Shown here piece by piece: positions 27,874 to 35,363 of a DNA stretch of 64,000 bases. The first letter of the stretch is position 1. Each line of letters opens with the position of its first letter. The notes beneath the pieces were generated by a model, which did not search any database, was not told the DNA's origin, and was given only the letters and a program-made list of their open reading frames with translations. Source of the DNA: Tepidisphaeraceae bacterium (GTDB lineage Bacteria; Planctomycetota; Phycisphaerae; Tepidisphaerales; Tepidisphaeraceae); the NCBI GenBank assembly GCA_035998445.1, contig DASYHQ010000017.1, positions 183,509-247,508 of the forward strand, given 5' to 3'. A program made the position numbers and the translations under genes.

Positions 27874-28233
27874 ATGTCAGCCAACAACAAAGCCATCCTC
27901 CAACGAGCCAATGCGGCAATCACGCGCGGCGACCACGAGGGGTTCCTTGCCCACTGCACTGAGGACGTCGAATGGACGTTCGTCGGCGACCGAACGCTGA
28001 CGGGAAAGGCCGCCATCCGCCAGTACATCAACGAGACGTACCTCGAGCCGCCCCAGTTCGACGTCGCCCACCTGATCGCAGAGGGCGACACCCTCGTGGC
28101 GACCGGCCAAATCGCGATCAAGGAGGCCAACGGCACCAAAGTCCATTTCGCCTACTGCGACGTCTGGCGCCTCCGCGAGGGCCAACTGGCCGAACTCACC
28201 GCATACGTCGTCGAAATCAAACGGGAAGGTTAG
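27874..28233 (+). CDS. SnoaL/NTF2-like domain protein
   Basis: 119 residues from ATG 27874 with AAGGAT upstream. The compact cone fold of the nuclear-transport-factor-2 superfamily is suggested by ILQRANAAITRGDHEGFLAH, EDVEWTFVGDRTLTGKAAI, GDTLVATGQI and YCDVWRLREGQLAEL. Members act as small-molecule isomerases/hydrolases or as stress proteins. No catalytic assignment is possible. Confidence 0.8.
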   Translation: MSANNKAILQRANAAITRGDHEGFLAHCTEDVEWTFVGDRTLTGKAAIRQYINETYLEPPQFDVAHLIAEGDTLVATGQIAIKEANGTKVHFAYCDVWRLREGQLAELTAYVVEIKREG

Positions 28234-28352
28234 GACGGCGACTCGAAAAGACCTCGTCGCCCGTATCATCGGACACCCGTAATCAGCACGGGCGGCGTAC
28301 CGCCGTTGGCACCCGGCGTCCGGTCGGCTCGCTATTCGATCAGGAGTTCGAC

Positions 28353-28610
28353 ATGACTGACGTAATGGGACTATTCGGCGTCGTGCTCACGGCGTTCCTC
28401 GTCTATTGCGCGTGCAGGATCGCGAGCCGGATGGGCTATAGCGGGTTCGCTGGCCTGCTCCTGCTGATTCCGTTCGTGAATATGGTCACGTGGGTGGTGT
28501 GGGCGTTCAACGAGTCGCCCAACGAGCGTAAGCTGCGAAGCCTTCGCGCCGAGTTGGCGCGACGCGATGGGCCGCGGGTGGAAGGCGCATTGCGCGGCAT
28601 GGATGGATAA
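28353..28610 (+). CDS. Small two-TM membrane protein
   Basis: 85 residues from ATG 28353 with CAGGAG nine bases upstream. Two hydrophobic helices (GLFGVVLTAFLVYCACRIA; GFAGLLLLIPFVNMVTWVVW) are followed by a charged tail ERKLRSLRAELARRD. The second helix with IPFVN resembles small bacterial membrane proteins of unknown role. The longer upstream frame is not supported. Confidence 0.65.
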   Translation: MTDVMGLFGVVLTAFLVYCACRIASRMGYSGFAGLLLLIPFVNMVTWVVWAFNESPNERKLRSLRAELARRDGPRVEGALRGMDG

Positions 28611-28744
28611 CCCACTGCCGAAGCAGCCCGCGAGGCCGTTGCACGTCCGCGCGTGGCCGAGCGGTTTGTCGACAGGATCAATCGGCCCCGCAGAACTACA
28701 GCGAACATCCCGCCTTACGTTACCGAGTTGGTGTCCTCTTCAGG

Positions 28745-29722
28745 ATGTCCCAGATATCATTCGAAGTGCGCGCGGGTTCCGCATCAGCCATGGTCGCACC
28801 TTTGGATACGGCACGCCCCACCTTCCTGCCACTACCGGACTCGCTGGGATGCGCGTTGACGCAACCCGCCGGGTCGACCGGGTGGCATACTCACCCGTTT
28901 GACGAACTGTGCCTGATCGACACGACCTCCACAACCATCGGTCACGCGGGTCGCAAGCGGGTTGCCGGCCCGGGCACGCTGTTCCTCTTCAAGCGTGGCG
29001 AACAGCACGGCTACTGGAACACGGCGTCGCAGTCGCCGCGCCTTTGGGTCATCCACTACCGCGGGGACGAGTCGCTCTACGCCGCAATGCCTCACTTGCT
29101 GCACCGGCAGCCCGGGCGTCGCATCTGGCGATTGTCGGACGAGCGGGCCGAGGCGTTCAAGGCGATGCACGTCAAAATCAGCATCGAGCGCGCCCGCGAA
29201 CGGACCGGCGCAGAGGCGGCCCAGTCAGCATGGCTGCGTCTACTGCTCGTCACCGTCGCACGCTGGAGCGCAACGGCATCGACCACGAGGGCCAGCAACG
29301 ACGCGGCGGACGTGGCGTCGCCCAAACTGATGGACGCCGAACTGTTGCAACTGTGGCGCATCGTCCACGACTACACCGGCGACCCCGCCGGACTTAGTAG
29401 CGAGATCAGGTCGGAGATTCCCAACTACGATTCGCTGCGCCACCGCTTTCGCAAAGCCGTGGGTGAATCGCCTACAAAAATGTGGGCCAAACTTCGGATG
29501 CAGCAGGCCCAGAACCTGCTCCTGGAGTCGAACCTGAGCATCAAGGAGATCGCCCATCGCGTCGGGTATGCCCGGCAACACGAATTCACCCGCGCGTTCA
29601 GCCATCGGTTCGGCCTGCCGCCCACCGCGTGGCGCGACGCCACGTATTCCACGCCGGCGACAACAGGTTCCACGGCGGCTAAAGCACGCCGCGCCACCGG
29701 AGCACATACTGCGATCACCTAA
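28745..29722 (+). CDS. AraC-family transcriptional regulator
   Basis: 325 residues. The N-terminal half is a cupin-type sensing domain (GSTGWHTHPFDELCLID, GTLFLFKRGEQHGYW). The C-terminal ~100 residues are the double helix-turn-helix: FRKAVGESPTKMWAKLRMQQ, LLESNLSIKEIAHRVGYARQ, and EFTRAFSHRFGLPPTAWR. It lies 16 bp upstream of a phytanoyl-CoA dioxygenase family gene, a likely target. The inducer is unknown. Confidence 0.9.
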   Translation: MSQISFEVRAGSASAMVAPLDTARPTFLPLPDSLGCALTQPAGSTGWHTHPFDELCLIDTTSTTIGHAGRKRVAGPGTLFLFKRGEQHGYWNTASQSPRLWVIHYRGDESLYAAMPHLLHRQPGRRIWRLSDERAEAFKAMHVKISIERARERTGAEAAQSAWLRLLLVTVARWSATASTTRASNDAADVASPKLMDAELLQLWRIVHDYTGDPAGLSSEIRSEIPNYDSLRHRFRKAVGESPTKMWAKLRMQQAQNLLLESNLSIKEIAHRVGYARQHEFTRAFSHRFGLPPTAWRDATYSTPATTGSTAAKARRATGAHTAIT

Positions 29723-29738
29723 CCACAAGGAGCATCGC

Positions 29739-30587
29739 ATGTCACTGTCGTCCGATCAGATCGCATCGTTCAAGTCTCACGGATACGTAGTCGCCCCGGG
29801 CTTCTTCTCGCCAACCGAGGCCCGCGCCATGCAGCTGGAAATCGAACGCTTCAAGCGCACGGGCCTCGTGCGCAACGTCGCGACTGAGGGGGATGGGAAG
29901 ACGACCTCGCAGAGCAAGCGCAACCTGCAACTGTGCCCCATGTTCGACAAGAGCGACCTGTTCAAGGCGCTGCCGTTCGACGCGCGCGTCGCCGCCGCCG
30001 TGTCGTCGCTCATCGGCTTGCCCGCCCGGCTGCACCTGGACCAGGTCTTCCTCAAGCCGGCCGGCGACGGCGCCGGCACCAGCTGGCATCAGGACAATGC
30101 CTACTTCCACCTTGCCAACCCCATGCAGGGCACCGCGATGTGGATCGCCGTGCACGATGCGACGATCGCGAACGGGACGATGGAGGTGATCCCCGATGTC
30201 TTCCTCGACAAGCTCGAGCACAAGCGCGACGCCGGCAGCGACCATCACGTGCGATGCTATCCGGACGAAGCCAAAGCGGTCCCGCTCGAGCTGAAGGCCG
30301 GCGGCGCCGTGTTCTTCTGCTACGGCACGCCCCACTGCACCCGCGGCAACACCACCGACCGCGACCGCGCCGGCGCCGCGTTCCACTTCCTCCGCACCGA
30401 CGCGAACGACGGCGCCTATATGAAACAATGGGGCTCCGCCAAGCCCGGCAATCCCCACATCACCGGTCCGCTGGCATCGGACGGCGTTCAGGAATACGGC
30501 AAGCGCATGTCCGGCGCGTTCAACCGCGAGGTCGCCGCGATCATCGAAGCCGCCCCGGCGATGAGCCCGGCGACGGCGATCGTCTGA
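29739..30587 (+). CDS. Phytanoyl-CoA dioxygenase family protein
   Basis: 282 residues from ATG 29739 with AAGGAG seven bases upstream. Non-haem Fe(II)/2-oxoglutarate hydroxylase: the HxD pair is in SWHQDNAYFH, and the distal His region is GTPHCTRGNTT followed by RAGAAFHFLR. The N-terminal SFKSHGYVVAPGFFSPTEAR is typical. The substrate is unknown. Directly downstream of the AraC regulator, which makes local control likely. Confidence 0.87.
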   Translation: MSLSSDQIASFKSHGYVVAPGFFSPTEARAMQLEIERFKRTGLVRNVATEGDGKTTSQSKRNLQLCPMFDKSDLFKALPFDARVAAAVSSLIGLPARLHLDQVFLKPAGDGAGTSWHQDNAYFHLANPMQGTAMWIAVHDATIANGTMEVIPDVFLDKLEHKRDAGSDHHVRCYPDEAKAVPLELKAGGAVFFCYGTPHCTRGNTTDRDRAGAAFHFLRTDANDGAYMKQWGSAKPGNPHITGPLASDGVQEYGKRMSGAFNREVAAIIEAAPAMSPATAIV

Positions 30588-30676
30588 TCCCAATGAACAA
30601 CCCACCGAAGACCCGGTTGCCAAGATACCTGTCGCTGAACCAGGCGGCGTGAGGGACGCGGCGAGGAACGGCGGGG

Positions 30677-30847
30677 TTACAAGTCAGGTTCTGCTGCTTC
30701 GACATCGGCGCGGTTGTGGGGAGGTAGATAGAGACCAATGAGCAGTTGTTCCATCATGAGCGCCTTGCGAGCGGGCGTTAGCTTCATCGGTCCCGGATCG
30801 ATGATGCCGGGATCATTACGCTGCGCCGGATTTCCTTCGACGGCCAT
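30677..30847 (-). CDS. Possible small protein (56 aa), unknown
   Basis: An open frame MAVEGNPAQRND... with a helical middle MKLTPARKALMMEQLLIGL and an acidic end. No clear ribosome-binding site. It lies in the 520-bp gap 30588-31109 with the convergent/divergent small frame at 30881. No homology can be claimed; it may be a remnant. Confidence 0.3.
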   Translation of the reverse strand: MAVEGNPAQRNDPGIIDPGPMKLTPARKALMMEQLLIGLYLPPHNRADVEAAEPDL

Positions 30848-30880
30848 GGCTGTTGCGAAGCAGGAGGGTCCATCACGAGT

Positions 30881-31030
30881 ATGAGTTGGAGCGACTCATG
30901 TTTGCTTCGAGAAGCGATCGCTCGCGATGAATTTGGGAGCATTCAGGTCGAAGAGGCGTTGCGGCGATACTTTCTGGCGAACAAGGACGTCATCTGGACA
31001 GATGCGCTCGCGGAAAACGACTTAATTTGA
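30881..31030 (+). CDS. Possible small protein (49 aa), unknown
   Basis: MSWSDSCLLREAIARDEFGS... ending in ALAENDLI. AGGAGG lies about a dozen bases upstream of the ATG, slightly far. The composition is protein-like (amphipathic helix EEALRRYFLANKDVIW). Could be a fragment of a larger lost gene. Confidence 0.35.
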   Translation: MSWSDSCLLREAIARDEFGSIQVEEALRRYFLANKDVIWTDALAENDLI

Positions 31031-31041
31031 CCGGACCCTAC

Positions 31042-31077
31042 AAAAAAGCCCTGCCGACGTTTCCGTCGGCAGGGCTT
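31042..31077 (-). terminator. Rho-independent terminator of the DHS-like gene
   Basis: A perfect 14-bp stem AAGCCCTGCCGACG / CGTCGGCAGGGCTT with a 4-nt loop; read on the minus strand it runs into six T. Begins 33 bp after the stop codon. Confidence 0.9.
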
Positions 31078-31109
31078 ATCAATTCAAATATGAACAAACG
31101 ACCGTCGCC

Positions 31110-32237
31110 CTACGCGGTGGCCGTCGCCGTCTCGAGCAGCTCGTTCCACTTCTTAGCCGTACGCGTCTTCCAGCTGCCCTTGTGGTAGGCGTAGCCGACG
31201 ATCATGGGGACGGCCAGCGTGGCCTCGCTGAAGACCATCTGTTCGTAGGCGGTGCTGACCTTGCCCCAGCTGCTCGCTTCCTTCAGGGTGCTGCTGGAGA
31301 GGGCGCCATCGCGAACGTCGGCGATGGTGACCTGGATGGCGTACTTGTGCATCGGGGCGTCGTGGCCGAGCACCTCGGCGCACACCACGATGTCCTGGGT
31401 GAAGTTCTTCGGCACGCCGCCGCCGATCATGAAGATGCCCGTGTTGGGGTTCTTGATCTTCAGCTGGGTCAGTTCGTAAAAGTCCTTGCCGCCGTCCCAG
31501 GTGGCGGTGCGGGCGCTGTCGTAGCCGCGGTTGACGGCGTGGTAGACCAAGCCGAACCCAGCCGAGCAGTCGCTGAACGCCGGGCAGAAGATCGGGATCT
31601 GCCGCTTGTAGCACTCGTAGATGATGCTGTCGGCGCACTTGGGCCCGCCGTTGTCGTCCAGGTGCTTGCCGAGCTGCCGGATGAACTCGCGGCTGCTGTG
31701 CGGGCCGGCTTCCATCTCGTCGAAGGCCTTCTGGGTGGCCTCGTCGCAGAGGCGCAGCTCTTCCTCGTCGATGAGCGTGTCGTAGATGCGGTCGATCGCG
31801 TGCTCGCGCAGCTCGTTGTCGAACAGGCCGCTCTTGAGCTTCTCCTCAGCGATGTAGTGCTTGAAGCCGAGGGCCTCGAAGAAGTCCTGGTCGACGATGT
31901 TGGCGCCGGTGCTGACGATGGCGTCGACCATGTTGTTCTTGACCATGTCGACGATCACCTTCTTCAGCCCGGCCGAGATCAGCGACCCGGCGAGCGTGAG
32001 GATGATGCCGCAGTCGTTTTCCTTCAGCATGCGGTCGTAGATGTCGGCGGCGCGGTTGAGGTCGCGGGCGCTGAAGGCCATGTTGGCCATCTGCTCGACG
32101 ACGTTGGCGATGGCCGGGTTCTTCGTCACGTCGATGTGCTGAATTTCGCCGAGCGAGAAGAAGTGCTTCTTCGCTTCGGAACCGGTGTGCTGCGCCTTGA
32201 GGGGCGTAACGTTGAGGTAGCTGTTTTCCTGATTCAT
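31110..32237 (-). CDS. Deoxyhypusine-synthase-like protein
   Basis: 375 residues from ATG 32237 with AAAGGAG upstream. The DHS fold transfers the aminobutyl group of spermidine using NAD. Visible are TLAGSLISAGLKKVIVDMV, VSTGANIVDQDFFEALG, CPAFSDCSAGFGLVY, the NAD-binding FMIGGGVPKNFTQD, and the catalytic-lysine motif EASSWGK (Lys326). Bacteria lack eIF5A, so bacterial members probably make homospermidine or a related polyamine (family knowledge plus inference). It has its own promoter, a long structured leader and a terminator, so it is a monocistronic unit. Confidence 0.9.
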   Translation of the reverse strand: MNQENSYLNVTPLKAQHTGSEAKKHFFSLGEIQHIDVTKNPAIANVVEQMANMAFSARDLNRAADIYDRMLKENDCGIILTLAGSLISAGLKKVIVDMVKNNMVDAIVSTGANIVDQDFFEALGFKHYIAEEKLKSGLFDNELREHAIDRIYDTLIDEEELRLCDEATQKAFDEMEAGPHSSREFIRQLGKHLDDNGGPKCADSIIYECYKRQIPIFCPAFSDCSAGFGLVYHAVNRGYDSARTATWDGGKDFYELTQLKIKNPNTGIFMIGGGVPKNFTQDIVVCAEVLGHDAPMHKYAIQVTIADVRDGALSSSTLKEASSWGKVSTAYEQMVFSEATLAVPMIVGYAYHKGSWKTRTAKKWNELLETATATA

Positions 32238-32432
32238 GGGCCAACTCCTTTGTGTGCCGAGACGGTTCAAACGTCTCGCAACGGGAACAAGACAACTTCG
32301 GTGGTTTCCCGCGTTCCGTCACCGGCCAAAACAAGGCCGGCTGATAAAACGAAGAAACCACCGCGTCTCGCTACGGTGTGCATCGCGACATTCGCGACGA
32401 CACCCGCCATTGCGAGTCGGGGTGGCTTTGAC
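32238..32432 (-). promoter_or_regulatory. Structured 5' leader of the DHS-like gene
   Basis: About 195 nt between the predicted start and the ATG. In transcript order: hairpin 32375-32404 (GGTGT/ACACC around TCGCGA/TCGCGA); long arm CGGTGGTTTC (32299-32308)/GAAACCACCG (32354-32363) enclosing CCGGCC/GGCCGG (32322-32340); then CGAGACG/CGTCTCG (32258-32278), ending eight bases from the AAAGGAG ribosome site. No known riboswitch class was recognised. Confidence 0.6.
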
Positions 32433-32438
32433 AGGAAT

Positions 32439-32467
32439 ATTATGACGGAAACGCGGTTTTAGTTCAA
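32439..32467 (-). promoter_or_regulatory. Sigma-70-type promoter for the DHS-like gene
   Basis: On the minus strand TTGAAC (32467-32462), a 17-bp spacer, then CATAAT (32444-32439). Start expected near 32432. The -35 overlaps the last codons of the upstream gene. Confidence 0.65.
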
Positions 32468-33378
32468 TGAAAATCGGGTGTGGGGGAAGTTAATTTTGGG
32501 GCTGGCGATGACTCGATCATGTGACGCTTGGCAGCGGCGTCTAATGCCGCGAGTTCCACAGTCAACGCATCGGGCGGCGCGGGTGGCACGGCCGTGCCGC
32601 ATTCAGGGCAGATGCCACTGAGGTTGCCGGTGAGGTCGTAGTTGCACTGCAGACAACGCGTAAAATCACGTGGCTTGCGAAGCAGGTGCCGCAACCAGAA
32701 CAGCGTTACGACCGTTGCAGCGACAGCCCAGATCCAAAACTCCAGGCGCATCCAGAAGTGAGACCAATTCACGAACGCGTCGGGCGTCAGCAATCCCGCA
32801 GCGGACCACACGATCGCGATGATGAGCAGGCCGCTGACCGAAGGGATCGGACGCAGCCGATGCCAGAATACCGCCGCGAGAAATACGCCTGCGAACCATA
32901 GTGTGGCCGCGGTATACATCGTTCGCTGCCGGACGTCCTCCACAAGGTCGAAGTGTGCCGGCGGCGCAGGCCAGTTTCGGACGAACTGGAGGGTGCCGTA
33001 TCCGGAGACGCGTCCGTCGAGAAAGGAAACTGAGATTATCGCTCCCGAGCGAGGATCTTCAACGAACCCCTCCTCCTTCATGAACGTTTGACCGTCCTTC
33101 GATTCGATTGCGACCGGCGGGCGGATCTTAAACACATACTGCGGGAACACCCGCTGAACTTCGGTCAAGGACATACGCCCCCGCTCCCCGCGGGCGAAGT
33201 TGTCGAGCATGTCGCTGGACGCCTTCGCCGCGTCGTTGCTTGCCTTTCGGTGCAACGCTGGCAGCTGCGCCACCTTGACATTTTGCCATGCCTTCACGCT
33301 CGTCAGTGAAACGATCACGAGCAGTGCCAGCACGAACGGCCGCGTCATCACTCGCCCAGCAGGTTTCGTTTCGTTCAC
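32464..33378 (-). CDS. Membrane protein with C-terminal zinc ribbon, unknown
   Basis: 304 residues from GTG 33378 with AAAGGGGG upstream; the longer frame to 33504 looks non-coding. Layout: TM helix near the N terminus (FVLALLVIVSLTSVKAW), an extracytoplasmic domain of about 120 residues, three TM helices (AATLWFAGVFLAAVFWH, VSGLLIIAIVWSAAGLL, FWIWAVAATVVTLFWL), then the zinc ribbon CLQCNYDLTGNLSGICPECG. The ribbon is a hallmark of planctomycete membrane proteins. The function is unknown. Confidence 0.75.
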   Translation of the reverse strand: MNETKPAGRVMTRPFVLALLVIVSLTSVKAWQNVKVAQLPALHRKASNDAAKASSDMLDNFARGERGRMSLTEVQRVFPQYVFKIRPPVAIESKDGQTFMKEEGFVEDPRSGAIISVSFLDGRVSGYGTLQFVRNWPAPPAHFDLVEDVRQRTMYTAATLWFAGVFLAAVFWHRLRPIPSVSGLLIIAIVWSAAGLLTPDAFVNWSHFWMRLEFWIWAVAATVVTLFWLRHLLRKPRDFTRCLQCNYDLTGNLSGICPECGTAVPPAPPDALTVELAALDAAAKRHMIESSPAPKLTSPTPDFH

Positions 33379-33482
33379 CGGCTCCCCCTTTCTCGGAGTC
33401 CAACGCTCTGCCGTCCCTGTTGCTGAATCCAACTCAGTATATATGACGCCCGCCCTCCCGTGTGCTCTAATCCGCGGTCGGC

Positions 33483-33839
33483 ATGCACGAACTTTCCGTG
33501 GCACAGGAACTGGTGGAACTCGTCGAGTTGCAGTTGGCCGACAGCGGGCCGATCAAGGTGAACAGCGTGCTGCTGCGGATTGGGCCGTTGTCGGGCGTGG
33601 TGCCGCAGGCGATGCGGTTCGCGTACGATGCGGCCACGGCCGGCACGCGGTTGGCGGGGTCAAGCTTGCAGATCGAAGAGGTCGCGCCGGTCATCTTCTG
33701 CCAGCCGTGTAATCAGGAGCGGGCGCTGCCCAGCATTCAGCGGATGCGCTGCCCCGTGTGCGATGCCCCTGCGGCCGACGTGGTTCGCGGGCGGGAATTG
33801 GAAGTCGTGAGCGTAGAGGTGATCGATGACGATCGTTAA
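33483..33839 (+). CDS. hypA: Hydrogenase/urease nickel metallochaperone HypA
   Basis: 118 residues. Delivers Ni(II) to [NiFe]-hydrogenase or urease precursors together with HypB. The N-terminal Met-His-Glu (MHELSVAQELVELVE) is the nickel site; two CxxC pairs (CQPCNQE and MRCPVCDA) bind structural zinc. The end overlaps the hypB start by 14 bp, showing translational coupling. No hydrogenase or urease subunit genes are in the window. Confidence 0.93.
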   Translation: MHELSVAQELVELVELQLADSGPIKVNSVLLRIGPLSGVVPQAMRFAYDAATAGTRLAGSSLQIEEVAPVIFCQPCNQERALPSIQRMRCPVCDAPAADVVRGRELEVVSVEVIDDDR

Positions 33840-34527
33840 CTCCCCCCGAATCGTGCAGGTGCGCCAGCAGGTGTTGAAGAAGAACGACGTGCTGGCCCGG
33901 CAGTTGCGCGAGCGCTACGCGGCGGCGGGCGTGTTCGTCGTCAGCCTTGTTTCATCGCCGGGGTCGGGCAAGACGACGTTCTTGCGCGAGACGCTTCTCC
34001 GGCTGGTTGGAAGCTATAAGGTGGCGGCGCTGGTGGGCGATCTGGCGACGCAGAACGACGCCAACCGGCTGGCCGAGAGCGGCGCGCCTGTGCGGCAGAT
34101 CGTCACGGGCACGGTTTGCCATCTGGAAGCGGAAATGGTCGAACAGGCCACCGCGGCGGCGGGATGGGCGCTGGAAGATCTGGACTTCCTGTTCGTCGAG
34201 AACGTCGGCAACCTCGTCTGCCCGGCCAGCTACGATTTGGGCGAAGACCTGCGCGTCGTGCTGCTGAGCACCACCGAGGGGGAAGACAAGCCGCTGAAGT
34301 ACCCGACGATCTTCAACACGTCGGACATGGCCATCATCACCAAGTGCGATATCGCGGACGCCGTCGGATTCGACCGGGCCGCGGCCCTGGCGTCCATCGA
34401 CAGCGTGCGGCCGGGCCTGCCCGTGCTCGAACTGTCGGCCAAGACCGGCGCGGGCGTCGACGCTTGGATGGACCTGTTGAAGGCGCGCCGAACGGGAAAA
34501 ACCGTAACCGTAGCAGCGACGATCTGA
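33826..34527 (+). CDS. hypB: Hydrogenase nickel incorporation GTPase HypB
   Basis: 233 residues. SIMIBI-class GTPase powering nickel transfer. P-loop SSPGSGKTTFL (GSGKT 46-50), metal-site GTVCHLEAEMV, NLVCPASYDLGE, and guanine-specificity TKCDIADAVGF. The N-terminal His-rich stretch and CxxCGC motif of some HypBs are absent, so it relies on HypA or another store for nickel. The stop is followed by 150 bp and then the 21-bp repeat array T1. Confidence 0.94.
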   Translation: MTIVNSPRIVQVRQQVLKKNDVLARQLRERYAAAGVFVVSLVSSPGSGKTTFLRETLLRLVGSYKVAALVGDLATQNDANRLAESGAPVRQIVTGTVCHLEAEMVEQATAAAGWALEDLDFLFVENVGNLVCPASYDLGEDLRVVLLSTTEGEDKPLKYPTIFNTSDMAIITKCDIADAVGFDRAAALASIDSVRPGLPVLELSAKTGAGVDAWMDLLKARRTGKTVTVAATI

Positions 34528-34677
34528 CGGATAGCCGCGCGGGTGCGACCCACCGAGACGGCGAAACGGGCCGGGGTCCGATAGAAACCGCACTGGTCGG
34601 TCTGCCTCGCGATCCGCCCCCGTCGCCCCCTCGCTCTCGTACCGTTCGTTCGCCGCGGAGCGTGTGATACGTTGTGC

Positions 34678-35013
34678 GGGGAAGGCGACACTTTCCTCGG
34701 GTCAAACGGAATCTTCCTCGGGGAAGGCGAAACTTTCCTCGGGTCAAACGGAATCTTCCCCGGGTAAAACGAAACTTTCCCCGGGTCAAATGGAATCTTC
34801 CCCGGGTAAAACGAAACTTTCCCCGGGTAAAATGGAATCTTCCTCGGGTAAAACGAAACTTTCCCCGGGTAAAATGGAATCTTCCTCGGGTAAGACGACA
34901 CTTTCCTCGGGTAAAATGGAATCTTCCTCGGGTAAGACGACACTTTCCTCGGGTAAAATGGAATCTTCCCGGGGCAAAGTGATGCTTTCGTCCGGTAACG
35001 TGACGCATTGCCT
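34678..35013. repeat. Tandem array T1: sixteen 21-bp units in a 42-bp A/B alternation
   Basis: Sixteen consecutive 21-bp units start with GGG. Odd units have the form GGGTAAAACGAAACTTTCC and even units GGGTAAAATGGAATCTTCC, so the true period is 42 bp; the last two units are diverged. A GGGtAAA...TTTcCCC dyad is present in the odd units. Because 21 is divisible by 3, several frames stay open and produce spurious heptad proteins, which are rejected as genes. Lies between hypB and the His-rich peptide gene. Confidence 0.9.
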
Positions 35014-35046
35014 GGGATACGGTCACACGCTCTAACTTGGATCAGG

Positions 35047-35250
35047 ATGAAATTGATGAAACTCCGAAGGCTCTCGGTCGTGCCCGCGTTCGTCTTAGCC
35101 AGTGCGCAATATGCGGCGGCGCACAGTGGCCACTCGCACGAAGGCGTGCCGGGCGGCGAGTCGCACGTGGCCCTGCTGATGGCTGGCGGCGTCGCCGTCG
35201 CGCTGGCGGTGGCCGCGGTCGCGTACCGCTGGGGAAGCCGGCAGCGGTAG
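35047..35250 (+). CDS. Small exported His-rich peptide with C-terminal TM helix
   Basis: 67 residues from ATG 35047. Signal-like VVPAFVLASAQYAAA is followed at once by the histidine cluster HSGHSHEG, a short linker, and a hydrophobic helix VALLMAGGVAVALAVAAVAY with a basic end. Metal binding at the membrane surface is inferred from the His cluster and from hypAB 0.5 kb upstream; neither is proof. No known family recognised. Confidence 0.55.
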   Translation: MKLMKLRRLSVVPAFVLASAQYAAAHSGHSHEGVPGGESHVALLMAGGVAVALAVAAVAYRWGSRQR

Positions 35251-35261
35251 CTTTATTTGGA

Positions 35262-35340
35262 ACGTGGTGCCACGGGCGGGTTGATCGCCGGTGACATCGT
35301 TATAAAGCAAGACACGGGCGGACAAGCCGCCGGTGGCACA
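35262..35340. repeat. Family E palindrome
   Basis: GTGCCACGGGCGG ... CCGCCGGTGGCAC with ACACGGGCGG inside. Related copies: 46020-46060, 46118-46195, 46226-46260, 51528-51556 and 62828-62903. Non-coding. Confidence 0.6.
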
Positions 35341-35363
35341 CGATCCGCGTTTGGGCGCCGAAG

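Noticed and set aside
31182..32462. 426-codon + strand frame opposite the DHS-like gene
   Set aside because: Low-complexity Val/Asp/Ala translation typical of antisense GC-rich frames.
34230..35035. Several long open frames (heptad SSGKTKL / YPGKVSF) over the T1 array
   Set aside because: The 21-bp period keeps frames open on both strands; composition has no gene-like codon bias and no supported start.
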